Assembly (NCBI GenBank): GCA_964242625.1
Contig: CAXTAO010000011.1
Coordinates: 20,619-84,618 of the forward strand
DNA: 64,000 nt
Direction of reading: 5' to 3'
Source: JASLDZ01 sp964242625
GTDB taxonomy: Bacteria > Pseudomonadota > Alphaproteobacteria > Caulobacterales > Caulobacteraceae
Positions 46,930-55,316 of this stretch are shown here, piece after piece; within the stretch, counting starts at the first letter, position 1, and every line of letters starts with the position of its first letter. A model generated the notes under the pieces. The model ran no database searches and was not told the DNA's origin. It worked only from the letters and a program-made list of their open reading frames with translations. A program made the position numbers and the translations under genes.

Positions 46930-49299
46930 TCAAGCGCCCGCCGCCTGCGCCACGAGCGCCAGCCACCCGGGCTCGTCGATCACCTCGACGCCGAGCTCGG
47001 CGGCCGTCTTCAGCTTGGACCCGGCGCCTGGGCCGGCGACCACGAGATCGGTCTTCTTCGAGACCGAGCCCGAGACCTTGGCCCCCAGCCGCTCGGCCTG
47101 CGCCTTGGCCTCGTCGCGCGTCAGCTGTTCGAGCGCTCCGGTGAAGACCACCGTCTTGCCGGCCACGGGGGTGTCGGTCTTCGGCCGCTCGGCGTCCTCG
47201 ATCACGAGTTGGGCGGCGAGGTCGTCGGCCGAGGCGGCGGCCACTGGGTCGGCGTAGAAGGCCGCCAGCTCGCGCGCTGCTACGGGACCCACGGCGCTGA
47301 TGGCAGCGAGCTCCTGGAACGCCTCGTCCGGCTGGGCGGCGGCGGCGGCGCGGGCGAGCGCGACGAAGCCCGGCCAGTCCTCCACCTCTTCCGCCAGGCT
47401 CGCCCGCACGGTGGCGGGGAGTTTGGGCGCGGCGTGCGCGATCTTCTCGGGGAGCGGCGCGTCGGGCCAGGGATCGAGCCCGGCCTCCAGCCGAGTCCCC
47501 GCCTCCGCCAGGGCGGCCAACTGGGCGGGCTTCAACGGGAGGGGCGAGACGAAGGCCGCCGCGCCGCCCGGTCGCGCACGCCCGACCGCGTCGCGGAAGC
47601 GGGCGTAGCTCCCGTAGGCGCGCGCGATCACCGCCGCCGTCTGGTCGCCCACGTGGCGCACGCCCAAGGCGTAGACGAAGCGCTCCAGCCCGATCGTGCG
47701 GCGCGCCTCGATCCCGGCGACGAGGTTGGCGAGCGAGGTCTCGCCGTAGCCGTCGCGCGCGCGCAAGGTCTCCAGCCGCGCCGGATCGCGCGCCAGCCGG
47801 AAGATGTCGGCCGGGCCCTCGATCAGCCCTTCGTCGAGGAACAGCTGCAGCTGGCGCTCGCCCAGCCCCTCGATGTCGAAGGCCCGCCGGCCGACGAAAA
47901 GCTTCAGGTGTTCCAGCCGCTGGTGCGGGCAGGCGAGCTCGCCCGTGCAGCGGCGCACCACCGTCTCCACCCCGCCCGCGGTGAGCTCGCGCACCACCTC
48001 GGTGTGAAGGGGGCATGGGCACCGCTCGGGGAAGGCGAAGGGCGCGGGCCCCGTGGGCGATCGGTCGGGGTCGACGGGGCCCAGCACCTGGGGGATCACG
48101 TCGCCCGCGCGCTGGATCTCGACAGCGTCGCCCACCCGCACGTCCTTGCGGGCGATCTCGTCGGCGTTGTGCAGGGTGGCGTTGCGGACGACGACGCCGC
48201 CCACCGTCACCGGGCGCAGCTTGGCGACCGGCGTCAGCGAGCCCGTGCGGCCCACCTGGATGTCGATCGCCTCCAGCACGGTCTGCGCGCGCTCGGCGGG
48301 GAACTTGTGCGCCGTGGCCCAGCGCGGCTGGCGGCCGACCGCGCCCAGCCGCGCCTGCCAGTCCAGCCGGTCGACCTTGTAGACGACGCCGTCGATGTCG
48401 TAGCCGAGGTCGGGCCGCAGCCGCATCAGCTCGGCGTAGACCGCGTCGAGGTCCGCGACGGCTTCCACCCGGCGGGCGAGCGGGTTCACCGGGAAGCCCC
48501 AGGCCGCCAGCCGGTCGAGCGCCTCCCGCTGGGTCCGGGCGAAGGCGGCGGAGGTCTCTCCCCAGGCGTAGGCGAAGAAGCGCAGCGGCCGCTGGGCCGT
48601 CACCGCCGGATCGACCTGGCGCAGCGACCCGGCCGCGGAGTTGCGCGGGTTGGCGTAGGTGCGCCCGGTCCGGCCCTCGGCCGCCACCGCCTCCGCCGCG
48701 GCGTTCATGGCGGCGAAGTCCGCGTGGCGGATATAGACCTCGCCGCGGATCTCGATCCGCTCGGGCCAGCCCTCTCCCGCCAGGCGCCGGGGCAGCTCGC
48801 TGTCCGGCAGGGTGAGGAGGTTGGCGGTGACGTCCTCGCCGGTGCGCCCGTCGCCGCGGGTGGCGCCCTGCACCAGCACGCCACGCTCGTAGCGGATGTT
48901 GGCGGAGAGCCCGTCGATCTTGGGTTCGGCGGTGAAGGCGAGCTCCGCATCCGCGTCCAGCCGGAGGAATCGCCGCACCCGCGCGGCGAACTCCGCCACG
49001 TCCTCAGGCGTGAAGGCGTTGTCGAGGCTCAGCATGGGCGCGCCATGGGTCACCGGCGCGAACTGGGTGGAAGGCCGCGCCCCCACCTTCAGCGACGGCG
49101 AATCGGGCCGCACCAGCGCGGGGAAGCGCGCCTCGAGGGCGGCGTTGCGCCGCTTCAGCGCATCGTACTCAGCGTCGCTGACGGTGGGCGCGTCCGCGCC
49201 GTGATAGGCGAGGTCGTGGGCGGCGAGCTCGCGCGCGAGCCGCTCCAGCTCGCCCGCGGCCTCGGCCTCGCTCAGCGCATCGACGTCGTCCGCGGCCAT
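46930..49299 (-). CDS. ligA: NAD-dependent DNA ligase
   Basis: 789 aa, somewhat longer than the E. coli enzyme. The adenylation lysine is K127 in AEPKIDGLSANIRYERG; other motifs are GDGRTGEDVTANL, the zinc finger with cysteines in CPCPLH and CTGELACPHQ, helix-hairpin-helix repeats (about 470-600) and a C-terminal BRCT domain (VAGKTVVFTGALEQLTRDEA). Start ATG 49299. Linker stretches between HhH and BRCT are Ala/Pro-rich and explain the length. Follows recN on the same strand with a 40-bp gap. Confidence 0.97.
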   Translation of the reverse strand: MAADDVDALSEAEAAGELERLARELAAHDLAYHGADAPTVSDAEYDALKRRNAALEARFPALVRPDSPSLKVGARPSTQFAPVTHGAPMLSLDNAFTPEDVAEFAARVRRFLRLDADAELAFTAEPKIDGLSANIRYERGVLVQGATRGDGRTGEDVTANLLTLPDSELPRRLAGEGWPERIEIRGEVYIRHADFAAMNAAAEAVAAEGRTGRTYANPRNSAAGSLRQVDPAVTAQRPLRFFAYAWGETSAAFARTQREALDRLAAWGFPVNPLARRVEAVADLDAVYAELMRLRPDLGYDIDGVVYKVDRLDWQARLGAVGRQPRWATAHKFPAERAQTVLEAIDIQVGRTGSLTPVAKLRPVTVGGVVVRNATLHNADEIARKDVRVGDAVEIQRAGDVIPQVLGPVDPDRSPTGPAPFAFPERCPCPLHTEVVRELTAGGVETVVRRCTGELACPHQRLEHLKLFVGRRAFDIEGLGERQLQLFLDEGLIEGPADIFRLARDPARLETLRARDGYGETSLANLVAGIEARRTIGLERFVYALGVRHVGDQTAAVIARAYGSYARFRDAVGRARPGGAAAFVSPLPLKPAQLAALAEAGTRLEAGLDPWPDAPLPEKIAHAAPKLPATVRASLAEEVEDWPGFVALARAAAAAQPDEAFQELAAISAVGPVAARELAAFYADPVAAASADDLAAQLVIEDAERPKTDTPVAGKTVVFTGALEQLTRDEAKAQAERLGAKVSGSVSKKTDLVVAGPGAGSKLKTAAELGVEVIDEPGWLALVAQAAGA

Positions 49300-49339
49300 G
49301 CGCCCTCCCCGCCCCTGCGCCTAGCACACGCAGCGGCGC

Positions 49340-51070
49340 TCACGCCTCCATCAATGCGCGGGCGGCCGCCCGCGCCGCGTCGGTCACCTCGCGCCCGGCC
49401 AGCATGCGGGCGAGCTCCTCCTCCCGCGCGGCGGGGCCCAGCGCCTCTACGGTGGTGACGAAGCCGCCATCAGCGTTCGCCCGCTTGCTCACGCGCCAGT
49501 GCGCGTCGGCGCGGGCGGCGACCTGCGGGCTGTGGGTGATGGCCAGCACCTGGGAGGCGCGGGCGAGCGCGCGCAGCCGCACGCCCACCGCGTCCGCGAC
49601 GGCGCCGCCGACGCCCTGGTCCACCTCGTCGAATACGAGCACCGGTCCGGCCGCGCCCGTGTCGCCGCCGCGCCCGGCCAAGGCGGCCTTCATGGCCAGG
49701 GCGAAGCGCGCCAACTCGCCGCCGGACGCGATCAGCCCCAACGGTCCGAACTCCGCGCCTGGGTTGGTGGCCACCTCGAACTCGACGCGATCGACGCCCG
49801 CCGGCCCCGCGCGCTCGGGCGGAAGCGCCGCGACCGCCACGCGGAAGCGCGCCTTGTCGAGCTTCAAGGGCGCGAGCTCGGCTGTCACCGCCGCGCCCAG
49901 GCGCGCGCCCGCGGCGAGGCGTGCGGCCGAGAGCATGCTGGCGGCGTCGCGGTAGGCGGCCTCGGCGCGCGCGGCCTCGCGGTCGGCGGCGGCGATGGCG
50001 TCGGCGGCGCCCTCCGCTTCGCGCAGTCGCTCGGCGAAGCGCACTCGCGCGGCGGAGAGGCCCTCCACCGGCACGGAGAGCTTGCGGGCGGCGGCGCGGA
50101 GCGCGAACAGCCGCTCCTCTGCGCGTTCGAGCGCCTGGGGTTCGTAGTCGAAGGCCAGCGCCGCGCCGTCGAGCGCCGCCAGCGCCTCGTGCGCCTCGGT
50201 CAGGGTGCGGTCGAGCGCCTCGGCGGCCTCCGTCAGCCGGCGCAGGGCGGGATCGTCGGCGCCGCCGTCCTCCGTCTCGACGAGGCTCTGGGCGGTGCGG
50301 TCGCGCGCGCGCTCCAACGCCCGCAGCGACTGGGCGAGGTTCTGGGTGAGGCGCTCGCCGCCCATGGCCTTGCGCGCGTCGGCCACGTCAGCCAGCGACT
50401 TCTCGGAGCCGCCGAGGAGGGCTCGGCGGCCGACGAGCTCGCTCTCCTCGCCCTCCCGCGGCTCCAGCCGATCGAGCTCGGCCAGGCGGAGGCTGAGCTC
50501 CTCGCGGTCGGCGGCGGCCTGGTCGGCGTCGGCGCGCAGGGCGTCGGCCCGCCGCCTGGCCTCGCGCCAAGCCTCCCACGCCAGGGCTACCCCGCGCGCC
50601 TCGGCGCGGAGACCGGCGTAGCCGTCGAGCAGGCCCCGGTGGGTGCGCGCGTCGAGCAAGCCCACCGTCTCGTGCTGTCCGTGCACCTCGAGGAGCAGGG
50701 CGCCCAGATCGCGCAGCACCGCCACCCCGGCGGGCTGGTCGTTGACAAAGGCGCGGGAGCGGCCGTCCGACCCCACCTGCCGGCGCAGCACGAGCGCCTC
50801 GCCGGGCTCGGGCTCCAGCCCCCGCTCGCGCAGGAGATCCATCGCCGGGTGGTCGGTGGCGGCCTCGAAGGTGGCGACGGCGCCGGCGGCGGCGGCCCCC
50901 CGGCGCACGAGCCGCGCCTCCGCCCGCGCGCCGACCGCCAGCCCCAGCGCGTCCAGCACGATCGACTTGCCCGCCCCCGTCTCGCCGGTCAGCACGGTGA
51001 GGCCAGGGCCGGGCTGCAGGTCCAGCCGGTCGATCAGCACCACGTCGCGGACGCTCACGCCGGTCAGCAT
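49340..51070 (-). CDS. recN: DNA repair protein RecN
   Basis: SMC-like ATPase of 576 aa for double-strand-break repair. Walker A is TGETGAGKSIVLDAL, the Q-loop region RQVGSDGRSRAFVNDQP, a coiled-coil middle (about 160-370), then the signature GLIASGGELARFALAMKAAL and Walker B VLVFDEVDQGVGG, with TH in LAITHSPQVAARA. Start ATG 51070. The bamD-recN-ligA order is common in alphaproteobacteria. Confidence 0.96.
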   Translation of the reverse strand: MLTGVSVRDVVLIDRLDLQPGPGLTVLTGETGAGKSIVLDALGLAVGARAEARLVRRGAAAAGAVATFEAATDHPAMDLLRERGLEPEPGEALVLRRQVGSDGRSRAFVNDQPAGVAVLRDLGALLLEVHGQHETVGLLDARTHRGLLDGYAGLRAEARGVALAWEAWREARRRADALRADADQAAADREELSLRLAELDRLEPREGEESELVGRRALLGGSEKSLADVADARKAMGGERLTQNLAQSLRALERARDRTAQSLVETEDGGADDPALRRLTEAAEALDRTLTEAHEALAALDGAALAFDYEPQALERAEERLFALRAAARKLSVPVEGLSAARVRFAERLREAEGAADAIAAADREAARAEAAYRDAASMLSAARLAAGARLGAAVTAELAPLKLDKARFRVAVAALPPERAGPAGVDRVEFEVATNPGAEFGPLGLIASGGELARFALAMKAALAGRGGDTGAAGPVLVFDEVDQGVGGAVADAVGVRLRALARASQVLAITHSPQVAARADAHWRVSKRANADGGFVTTVEALGPAAREEELARMLAGREVTDAARAAARALMEA

Positions 51071-51137
51071 GGGCGGGAGGTCGACGCCTGGCGCGCCCGC
51101 GTCAAGCGCCCCGCCACGATTGGCGCGAGGACGCGGA

Positions 51138-51998
51138 TCAGGCGTGCTTGAACAGACCGAATACGCCCTTGGGCGCGCCCTTCGGCTGCACCATGGGGCG
51201 CAGGCCCTTGGTCGTCAGCAGGCCATAGGCTTCGGCGTACCAGGGGTCGCCCGGGAAGTTGAAGCCCAGGACCGCGCCGTTGCGCTTGGCCTCGTCCATC
51301 AGCCCGAGCGACAGGTCGGCCTCGACGAGCCGGTACAGCGCCTCGGGGGTGTGGGTGGTGGTCTGGAAGCGGTCGATCACCGTCTTGAACCGGCCCATGG
51401 CGGCCAGCGGCTGGTTGTTGCGCAGGTACCAGCGGCCGACATTCATCTCCTTGCCCGCCAGCTGGTCGTTGACCATGTCGATCTTGAGCTTGGCGTCGAC
51501 GGCGTATTCGCTCGTCGGATAGCGCTTCTCCACCTCGCGCAGCGCCGCCAGCGCCTGTTCGGTGGTGGCCTGGTCGCGGCCGACGTCGACGATCTGCTCG
51601 AACCAGCACTGCGCCTTGAGATAGTAGGCGTAGGGCGTCGACGGGTTGCCGGGGTAGAGCGAGATGAAGCGGTCCGCCGCGGAGATCGCGTCGTCGTAGT
51701 TGTTGCCCTGATAGTTGGCGTAGGCCTCCATCAGAACAGCGCGACGGGCCCACTCCGAATACGGGTGCTGGCGCTCCACCTCGTCGAAATAGCGGTTGGC
51801 GTCGTTCCACTGGCGCTGGTCGAGCTTCTGCGCGCCGGTGGAGTAGAGGAGCTCGACCGGCCGCTCCTCGTAGGCGAGGTCCTGCTTGGGGCCCTTCGCG
51901 GCGCGGGCGGCGCCGCCCCGGTGCGCGCAGGCCCCGAGCGTGGCCGCGAGGAGGGCGATGGATAGAAGGACGACGGGGCGGGCGGAACGCAGCGGCAA
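51138..51998 (-). CDS. bamD: outer-membrane assembly lipoprotein BamD
   Basis: 286 aa lipoprotein of the BAM complex. The signal peptide ends LGAC, lipidated Cys24; five TPR-type repeats follow (LYSTGAQKLDQRQWNDANRYF, then HPYSEWARRAVLMEAYANYQ and so on), matching the BamD fold. The start is a TTG at 51998, chosen because GAGG is 7 nt upstream and no ATG fits the signal peptide. Between lpxC and recN. Confidence 0.95.
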   Translation of the reverse strand: MPLRSARPVVLLSIALLAATLGACAHRGGAARAAKGPKQDLAYEERPVELLYSTGAQKLDQRQWNDANRYFDEVERQHPYSEWARRAVLMEAYANYQGNNYDDAISAADRFISLYPGNPSTPYAYYLKAQCWFEQIVDVGRDQATTEQALAALREVEKRYPTSEYAVDAKLKIDMVNDQLAGKEMNVGRWYLRNNQPLAAMGRFKTVIDRFQTTTHTPEALYRLVEADLSLGLMDEAKRNGAVLGFNFPGDPWYAEAYGLLTTKGLRPMVQPKGAPKGVFGLFKHA

Positions 51999-52019
51999 GT
52001 CCGGACCTCAAGACGATCG

Positions 52020-52040
52020 GCGCGGACACGACGTCCGCGC
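52020..52040 (-). terminator. short hairpin between lpxC and bamD
   Basis: Stem GCGCGGAC / GTCCGCGC, 8 bp, loop ACGAC, 77 nt past the lpxC stop and 22 nt before the bamD start. Could attenuate lpxC read-through into bamD. No U-run. Confidence 0.35.
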
Positions 52041-52116
52041 GGCGGCTCCCCAGCCCGGAGCCCTATACCAGCCTTCTCGCCCGCCTCAACGCGGCGGTTG
52101 CGCGCGGGACGCTCCG

Positions 52117-53016
52117 TCAGCCCGCCTCGGCGAAGCGCGGCTCCAGCGTGCGCCAGCGCCAGGCTTGCGGCTGGGCGAGGAGGGCGCGGGCCAGCGCATT
52201 GTTGAGGGCGTGGCCGGGGTAGCGCGCGGCGTAGCGGCCGACCAACGGCGCGCCCAGCACGTAGAGGTCGCCCACCGCGTCCAGCATCTTGTGGCGCACG
52301 AACTCGTCGGGGAAGCGCAGGCCCTCGAGGTTGACTACCCGCCCCGCCTCCACCGCCACCGCGTTGTGCAGCCCCGCTCCCTGAGCAAGGCCCTGGGCGC
52401 GCAACGCCTCGACCTCGTGGAGGAAGCCGAAGGTGCGCGCGGGGGCGAGCTCGCGCCGCATCGTCGCCTCGTCCGCAGACAACTCCAGCCGCTGGCGACC
52501 GATCGCCGGGTCGTCGAAGGCGATCTCCACGTCGAGGTGGAAGCCCTCGCCGTCCGCCGCGGGCAGGAGGGCGGCCCGCTTGTCGCCGTGGGCGACCGTC
52601 ACGGGCGCGAGGATCTCGGCCACCCGCCGCGGTTCGGCCTGGGCGCGCAGGCCCGCGCGGTCGATCGCCTGGAGGAAGGGCTGGGCCGAGCCGTCCATGA
52701 TGGGCGTCTCGGGCCCGTCCAGCTCGAGCACGGCGTTGTCGACGCCCGCGATGGCCAGCGCCGCCAGGAGGTGCTCCACGGTCGAGACCGCCACGCCCGC
52801 GGCGTCGGCCAGGACGGTGTGCAGGCGGGTGTCGACCACGGCCTCCGCGCAGACCCGCACGCGGGCGTCGGGGCCTAGGTCGGTCCGCGCGAAGACGAGC
52901 CCCGCACCCGCCGCCGCCGCGCGCATGATCAGGGTCGCCAGCCGGCCGCTGTGCACGCCCACGCCCCGACACACGGCCGGGGAGGCGAAGGTGTGCTGGA
53001 AGGCGGCCGAGCTCAT
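52117..53016 (-). CDS. lpxC: UDP-3-O-acyl-N-acetylglucosamine deacetylase
   Basis: Committed step of lipid A synthesis, zinc enzyme of 299 aa. Zinc ligands are H82 in TVEHLLAAL (E81 beside it), H242 and D246 in RHKMLDAVGD; the catalytic His269 is in PGHALNN. Start ATG 53016 with the family N-terminus (QHTFASPAVCRGVGVHSG). A 193-bp gap to ftsZ with repeated octamers suggests separate control. Confidence 0.96.
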   Translation of the reverse strand: MSSAAFQHTFASPAVCRGVGVHSGRLATLIMRAAAAGAGLVFARTDLGPDARVRVCAEAVVDTRLHTVLADAAGVAVSTVEHLLAALAIAGVDNAVLELDGPETPIMDGSAQPFLQAIDRAGLRAQAEPRRVAEILAPVTVAHGDKRAALLPAADGEGFHLDVEIAFDDPAIGRQRLELSADEATMRRELAPARTFGFLHEVEALRAQGLAQGAGLHNAVAVEAGRVVNLEGLRFPDEFVRHKMLDAVGDLYVLGAPLVGRYAARYPGHALNNALARALLAQPQAWRWRTLEPRFAEAG

Positions 53017-53087
53017 CGGGCGGTCGATCTCTGTCGGGGTGCGAGCCTCGCCTTACGATGTGCCATCGCAAGCTTCGACACACGTCG

Positions 53088-53122
53088 CGTTACCGACTGT
53101 AACCGTATCCGTATCGTTACCG
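53088..53122 (-). promoter_or_regulatory. repeated CGTTACCG octamers upstream of lpxC
   Basis: Two exact CGTTACCG copies (53088-53095 and 53115-53122), starts 27 bp apart, with an inverted GTAACCG (53099-53105) between them. They lie 72-106 nt before the lpxC start in a locally AT-richer patch. Possible transcription-factor sites; protein unknown. Confidence 0.4.
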
Positions 53123-53157
53123 CCGCCCGCCGCCGGCGTGACCGGGCCGACACGAAG

Positions 53158-53184
53158 ACGCCCGGCGCTGGGAGCGCCGGGCGT
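53158..53184 (-). terminator. terminator hairpin after ftsZ
   Basis: Stem ACGCCCGGCGCT / AGCGCCGGGCGT, 12 bp, GGG loop, 26 nt past the ftsZ stop. It is followed on the minus strand by CTTCGTG rather than a U-run. Separates ftsZ from lpxC. Confidence 0.65.
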
Positions 53185-53209
53185 GTCGCCGTCGGGTGGG
53201 AGGAGACGC

Positions 53210-54709
53210 TCAGTTCGCGAGGCGGCGGAGGAAGGAGGGGATGTCCAGGTCCTCCGTCGCATCCAGCGGCTGGGCTTCCGGCGCGGGCTGGGCCGAGCCG
53301 CCGACGGTGCGGGCCGCGGGCTGCGGCGCGGACGGGAGCGGGGCCAGGGCCGCCGGCTCGCTGCGCGGACGCCCGCCGAAGAGGCTGAGCAGCCCCGCCT
53401 TGCGCTCGGGCGGCTGGCGCGGGTCGGGCAGCGGCGGCTGGCCGGGACGGCCGTAGCTGCGCGGCCCCTGGGCGTAGGTCTCCTGCCGCGGCCGCGCGGT
53501 GTCGAGGAAGAGCGCGTCCTCCGCGTCCGCTGTGGACTCGGGCGCGCGGGCAGGCTCCGCCGCCTCCATCCGCACGGCGGTGCGACGCGGCTCGACGATG
53601 GAGGGCTGGCGCGAAGCGGAGACGGGCGAAGACGTTTCGGCGCCCGGGGATGGGCCGCGACCGGAGAACGGAGGCGCGGTGCGAGCGGGCGCAGGGGCGG
53701 GCTGGGCGGGCGCGCGCACGGCGGGCTCGCCGGCGCGGACCGCCTCCGACTCCATGCCGGTGGCCACCACCGACACGCGTATACGGCCCTCGAGCGCCGG
53801 GTCGAAGGCCGCGCCGAAGATGATGTTGGCGTCGGGGTCGACCTCCGACGAGATGGCGTTGGCCGCCTCGTCCACCTCGAGGAGCGTCATGTCCAGACCG
53901 CCGGTGACGTTCACCAGCACGGCCTTCGCGCCCTTGAGCGAGATCTCGTCGAGAAGCGGGTTCTGGATGGCGTTCTGGGCGGCGACGAGCGCGCGATCCT
54001 CGCCAGAGCCCTCGCCCGTGCCCATCATGGCTTTGCCCATCTCGGTCATCACCGCGCGCACGTCGGCGAAGTCGAGGTTGATCAGGCCCGGCAGCACCAT
54101 CAGGTCGGTGATGGAGCGCACGCCCGAGTGCAGCACCTGGTCGGCCATGCCGAACGCCTCGGCGAAGGTGGTGCGCTCGTTGGCGATGCGGAACAGGTTC
54201 TGGTTGGGGATCACGATCAGGGTGTCGACGTAGCGCGTCAGCTCGCTGACGCCCGCGTCGGCGAGGCGCATGCGGTGGCGGCCCTCGAAGCTGAAGGGCT
54301 TGGTGACCACGCCCACCGTCAGGATGCCGCGCTCGCGCGCCGCGCGGGCGATGGCGGGGGCCGCGCCCGTGCCGGTGCCGCCGCCCATGCCGGCGGTGAT
54401 GAATACCATGTGCGCGCCGTCGAGGTGGGCGCTGATCTCGCCCAGGCTCTCCTCCGCCGCGCTCATCCCCACCTCGGGGTGGGCGCCCGCGCCCAGACCT
54501 TGCGTGACGGTCGCGCCCAGCTGGATGCGGCGGTCGGTCTTAGCGAACTGCAGTTGCTGGGCGTCGGTGTTGGCGACGACGAACTCGACGCCCTCCAGCC
54601 CCGTCTCGATCATGTTGTTGACCGCGTTGCCGCCGGCCCCGCCGACCCCGAACACCACGATCCGGGGCTTGAGTTCCGTGGCGCGGGGCGCCGAGAGATT
54701 GATCGCCAT
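53210..54709 (-). CDS. ftsZ: cell-division GTPase FtsZ
   Basis: Tubulin-like Z-ring protein, 499 aa. The GTP-binding signature GGGTGTG is at 109-115, the T7-loop acidic residue in NLDFADVRAVM, and the C-terminal conserved peptide LDIPSFLRRLAN ends the protein. A disordered Pro/Ala/Arg-rich linker of roughly 170 residues (about 315-485) is long, as in Caulobacter-type FtsZ. Start ATG 54709. The 164-bp leader contains a consensus CtrA box and a GANTC site. An HPt gene, not ftsA, is immediately upstream. Confidence 0.97.
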   Translation of the reverse strand: MAINLSAPRATELKPRIVVFGVGGAGGNAVNNMIETGLEGVEFVVANTDAQQLQFAKTDRRIQLGATVTQGLGAGAHPEVGMSAAEESLGEISAHLDGAHMVFITAGMGGGTGTGAAPAIARAARERGILTVGVVTKPFSFEGRHRMRLADAGVSELTRYVDTLIVIPNQNLFRIANERTTFAEAFGMADQVLHSGVRSITDLMVLPGLINLDFADVRAVMTEMGKAMMGTGEGSGEDRALVAAQNAIQNPLLDEISLKGAKAVLVNVTGGLDMTLLEVDEAANAISSEVDPDANIIFGAAFDPALEGRIRVSVVATGMESEAVRAGEPAVRAPAQPAPAPARTAPPFSGRGPSPGAETSSPVSASRQPSIVEPRRTAVRMEAAEPARAPESTADAEDALFLDTARPRQETYAQGPRSYGRPGQPPLPDPRQPPERKAGLLSLFGGRPRSEPAALAPLPSAPQPAARTVGGSAQPAPEAQPLDATEDLDIPSFLRRLAN

Positions 54710-54782
54710 GGGTGGGTCCTGACCGCCGGTTTCTCCGGGGTCCTATCGGGGGAACTCGGCCCCGATTAAGGCCCCGTCATCC

Positions 54783-54797
54783 TTAACTGCGGGTTAA
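54783..54797 (-). promoter_or_regulatory. CtrA-type binding box upstream of ftsZ
   Basis: TTAA-N7-TTAA (TTAACTGCGGGTTAA on the plus strand), an exact fit to the Caulobacter CtrA consensus, 74-88 nt before the ftsZ start. A further TTAA lies at 54766-54769. TTAA is very rare in this G+C-rich window, so chance is unlikely. Confidence 0.7.
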
Positions 54798-54808
54798 CCC
54801 TCTACGGC

Positions 54809-54813
54809 GAGTC
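54809..54813. promoter_or_regulatory. GANTC (CcrM-type) methylation site
   Basis: GAGTC, 12 bp from the CtrA box in the ftsZ leader. In Caulobacter-type bacteria GANTC sites in division-gene promoters couple transcription to replication through CcrM and GcrA. Assignment is by motif and position. Confidence 0.45.
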
Positions 54814-54873
54814 GCTGCGGGCTCCAGCGCGAGCGGTGGACGAAGCTGTGGAGAACGCGCCCGCGGGCGCGCG

Positions 54874-55242
54874 TCAGGCCGCCGCGGCGGCCGGCGCGGT
54901 CAGCCCGGCGATCACTGCGCGGACGCGCTCGGCGGACGCCTGGGCGGCCCCCAGCTCCGCGAAGTACTCGGCGCGCTCGCGGCAGGCGTGCTCGAGGAGG
55001 CGGCAGCGGTGGGCGAAGTCGGCGAACCCCATGCCGCCCGCAGCGCCGATAAGGCCATGGGCCTGCGCCGCCATCGCCTCCGGGTCGGCGGGGGGCCGCG
55101 CGATCAGTCCCGCCAGTTCGGCGTCGAGGTCGACGAGGAGCGGGCGGAGCGGCTCCAGCCCCACGCTCTGGACCAGCTCGCGCACGCCCTCAGGCGCGTT
55201 GGCGAGCGTGGACGCGCCTGCCTCATCCGCAGCCATGGTCAT
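54874..55242 (-). CDS. single-domain histidine phosphotransfer (HPt) protein
   Basis: 122 aa, all-helical. The HPt signature is AAQAHGLIGAAGGMGFADF, with the phosphorylatable His in QAHGLIG, followed by CRLLEHACR. No kinase or receiver domain is attached, so it must relay phosphate between separate proteins. Start ATG 55242 after GGGGACCG; 55236 is also possible. It lies between ftsA and ftsZ, an unusual insertion in this cluster. A TTAACCC half-site, as bound by CtrA, is upstream at 55288-55294. Confidence 0.85.
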   Translation of the reverse strand: MTMAADEAGASTLANAPEGVRELVQSVGLEPLRPLLVDLDAELAGLIARPPADPEAMAAQAHGLIGAAGGMGFADFAHRCRLLEHACRERAEYFAELGAAQASAERVRAVIAGLTAPAAAAA

Positions 55243-55316
55243 CGGTCCCCGCCCACGCAACTCGACGGCGAGCATGATGGCACGACGGGGTTAACGCCAG
55301 TCTGAACGGCCGGCCG

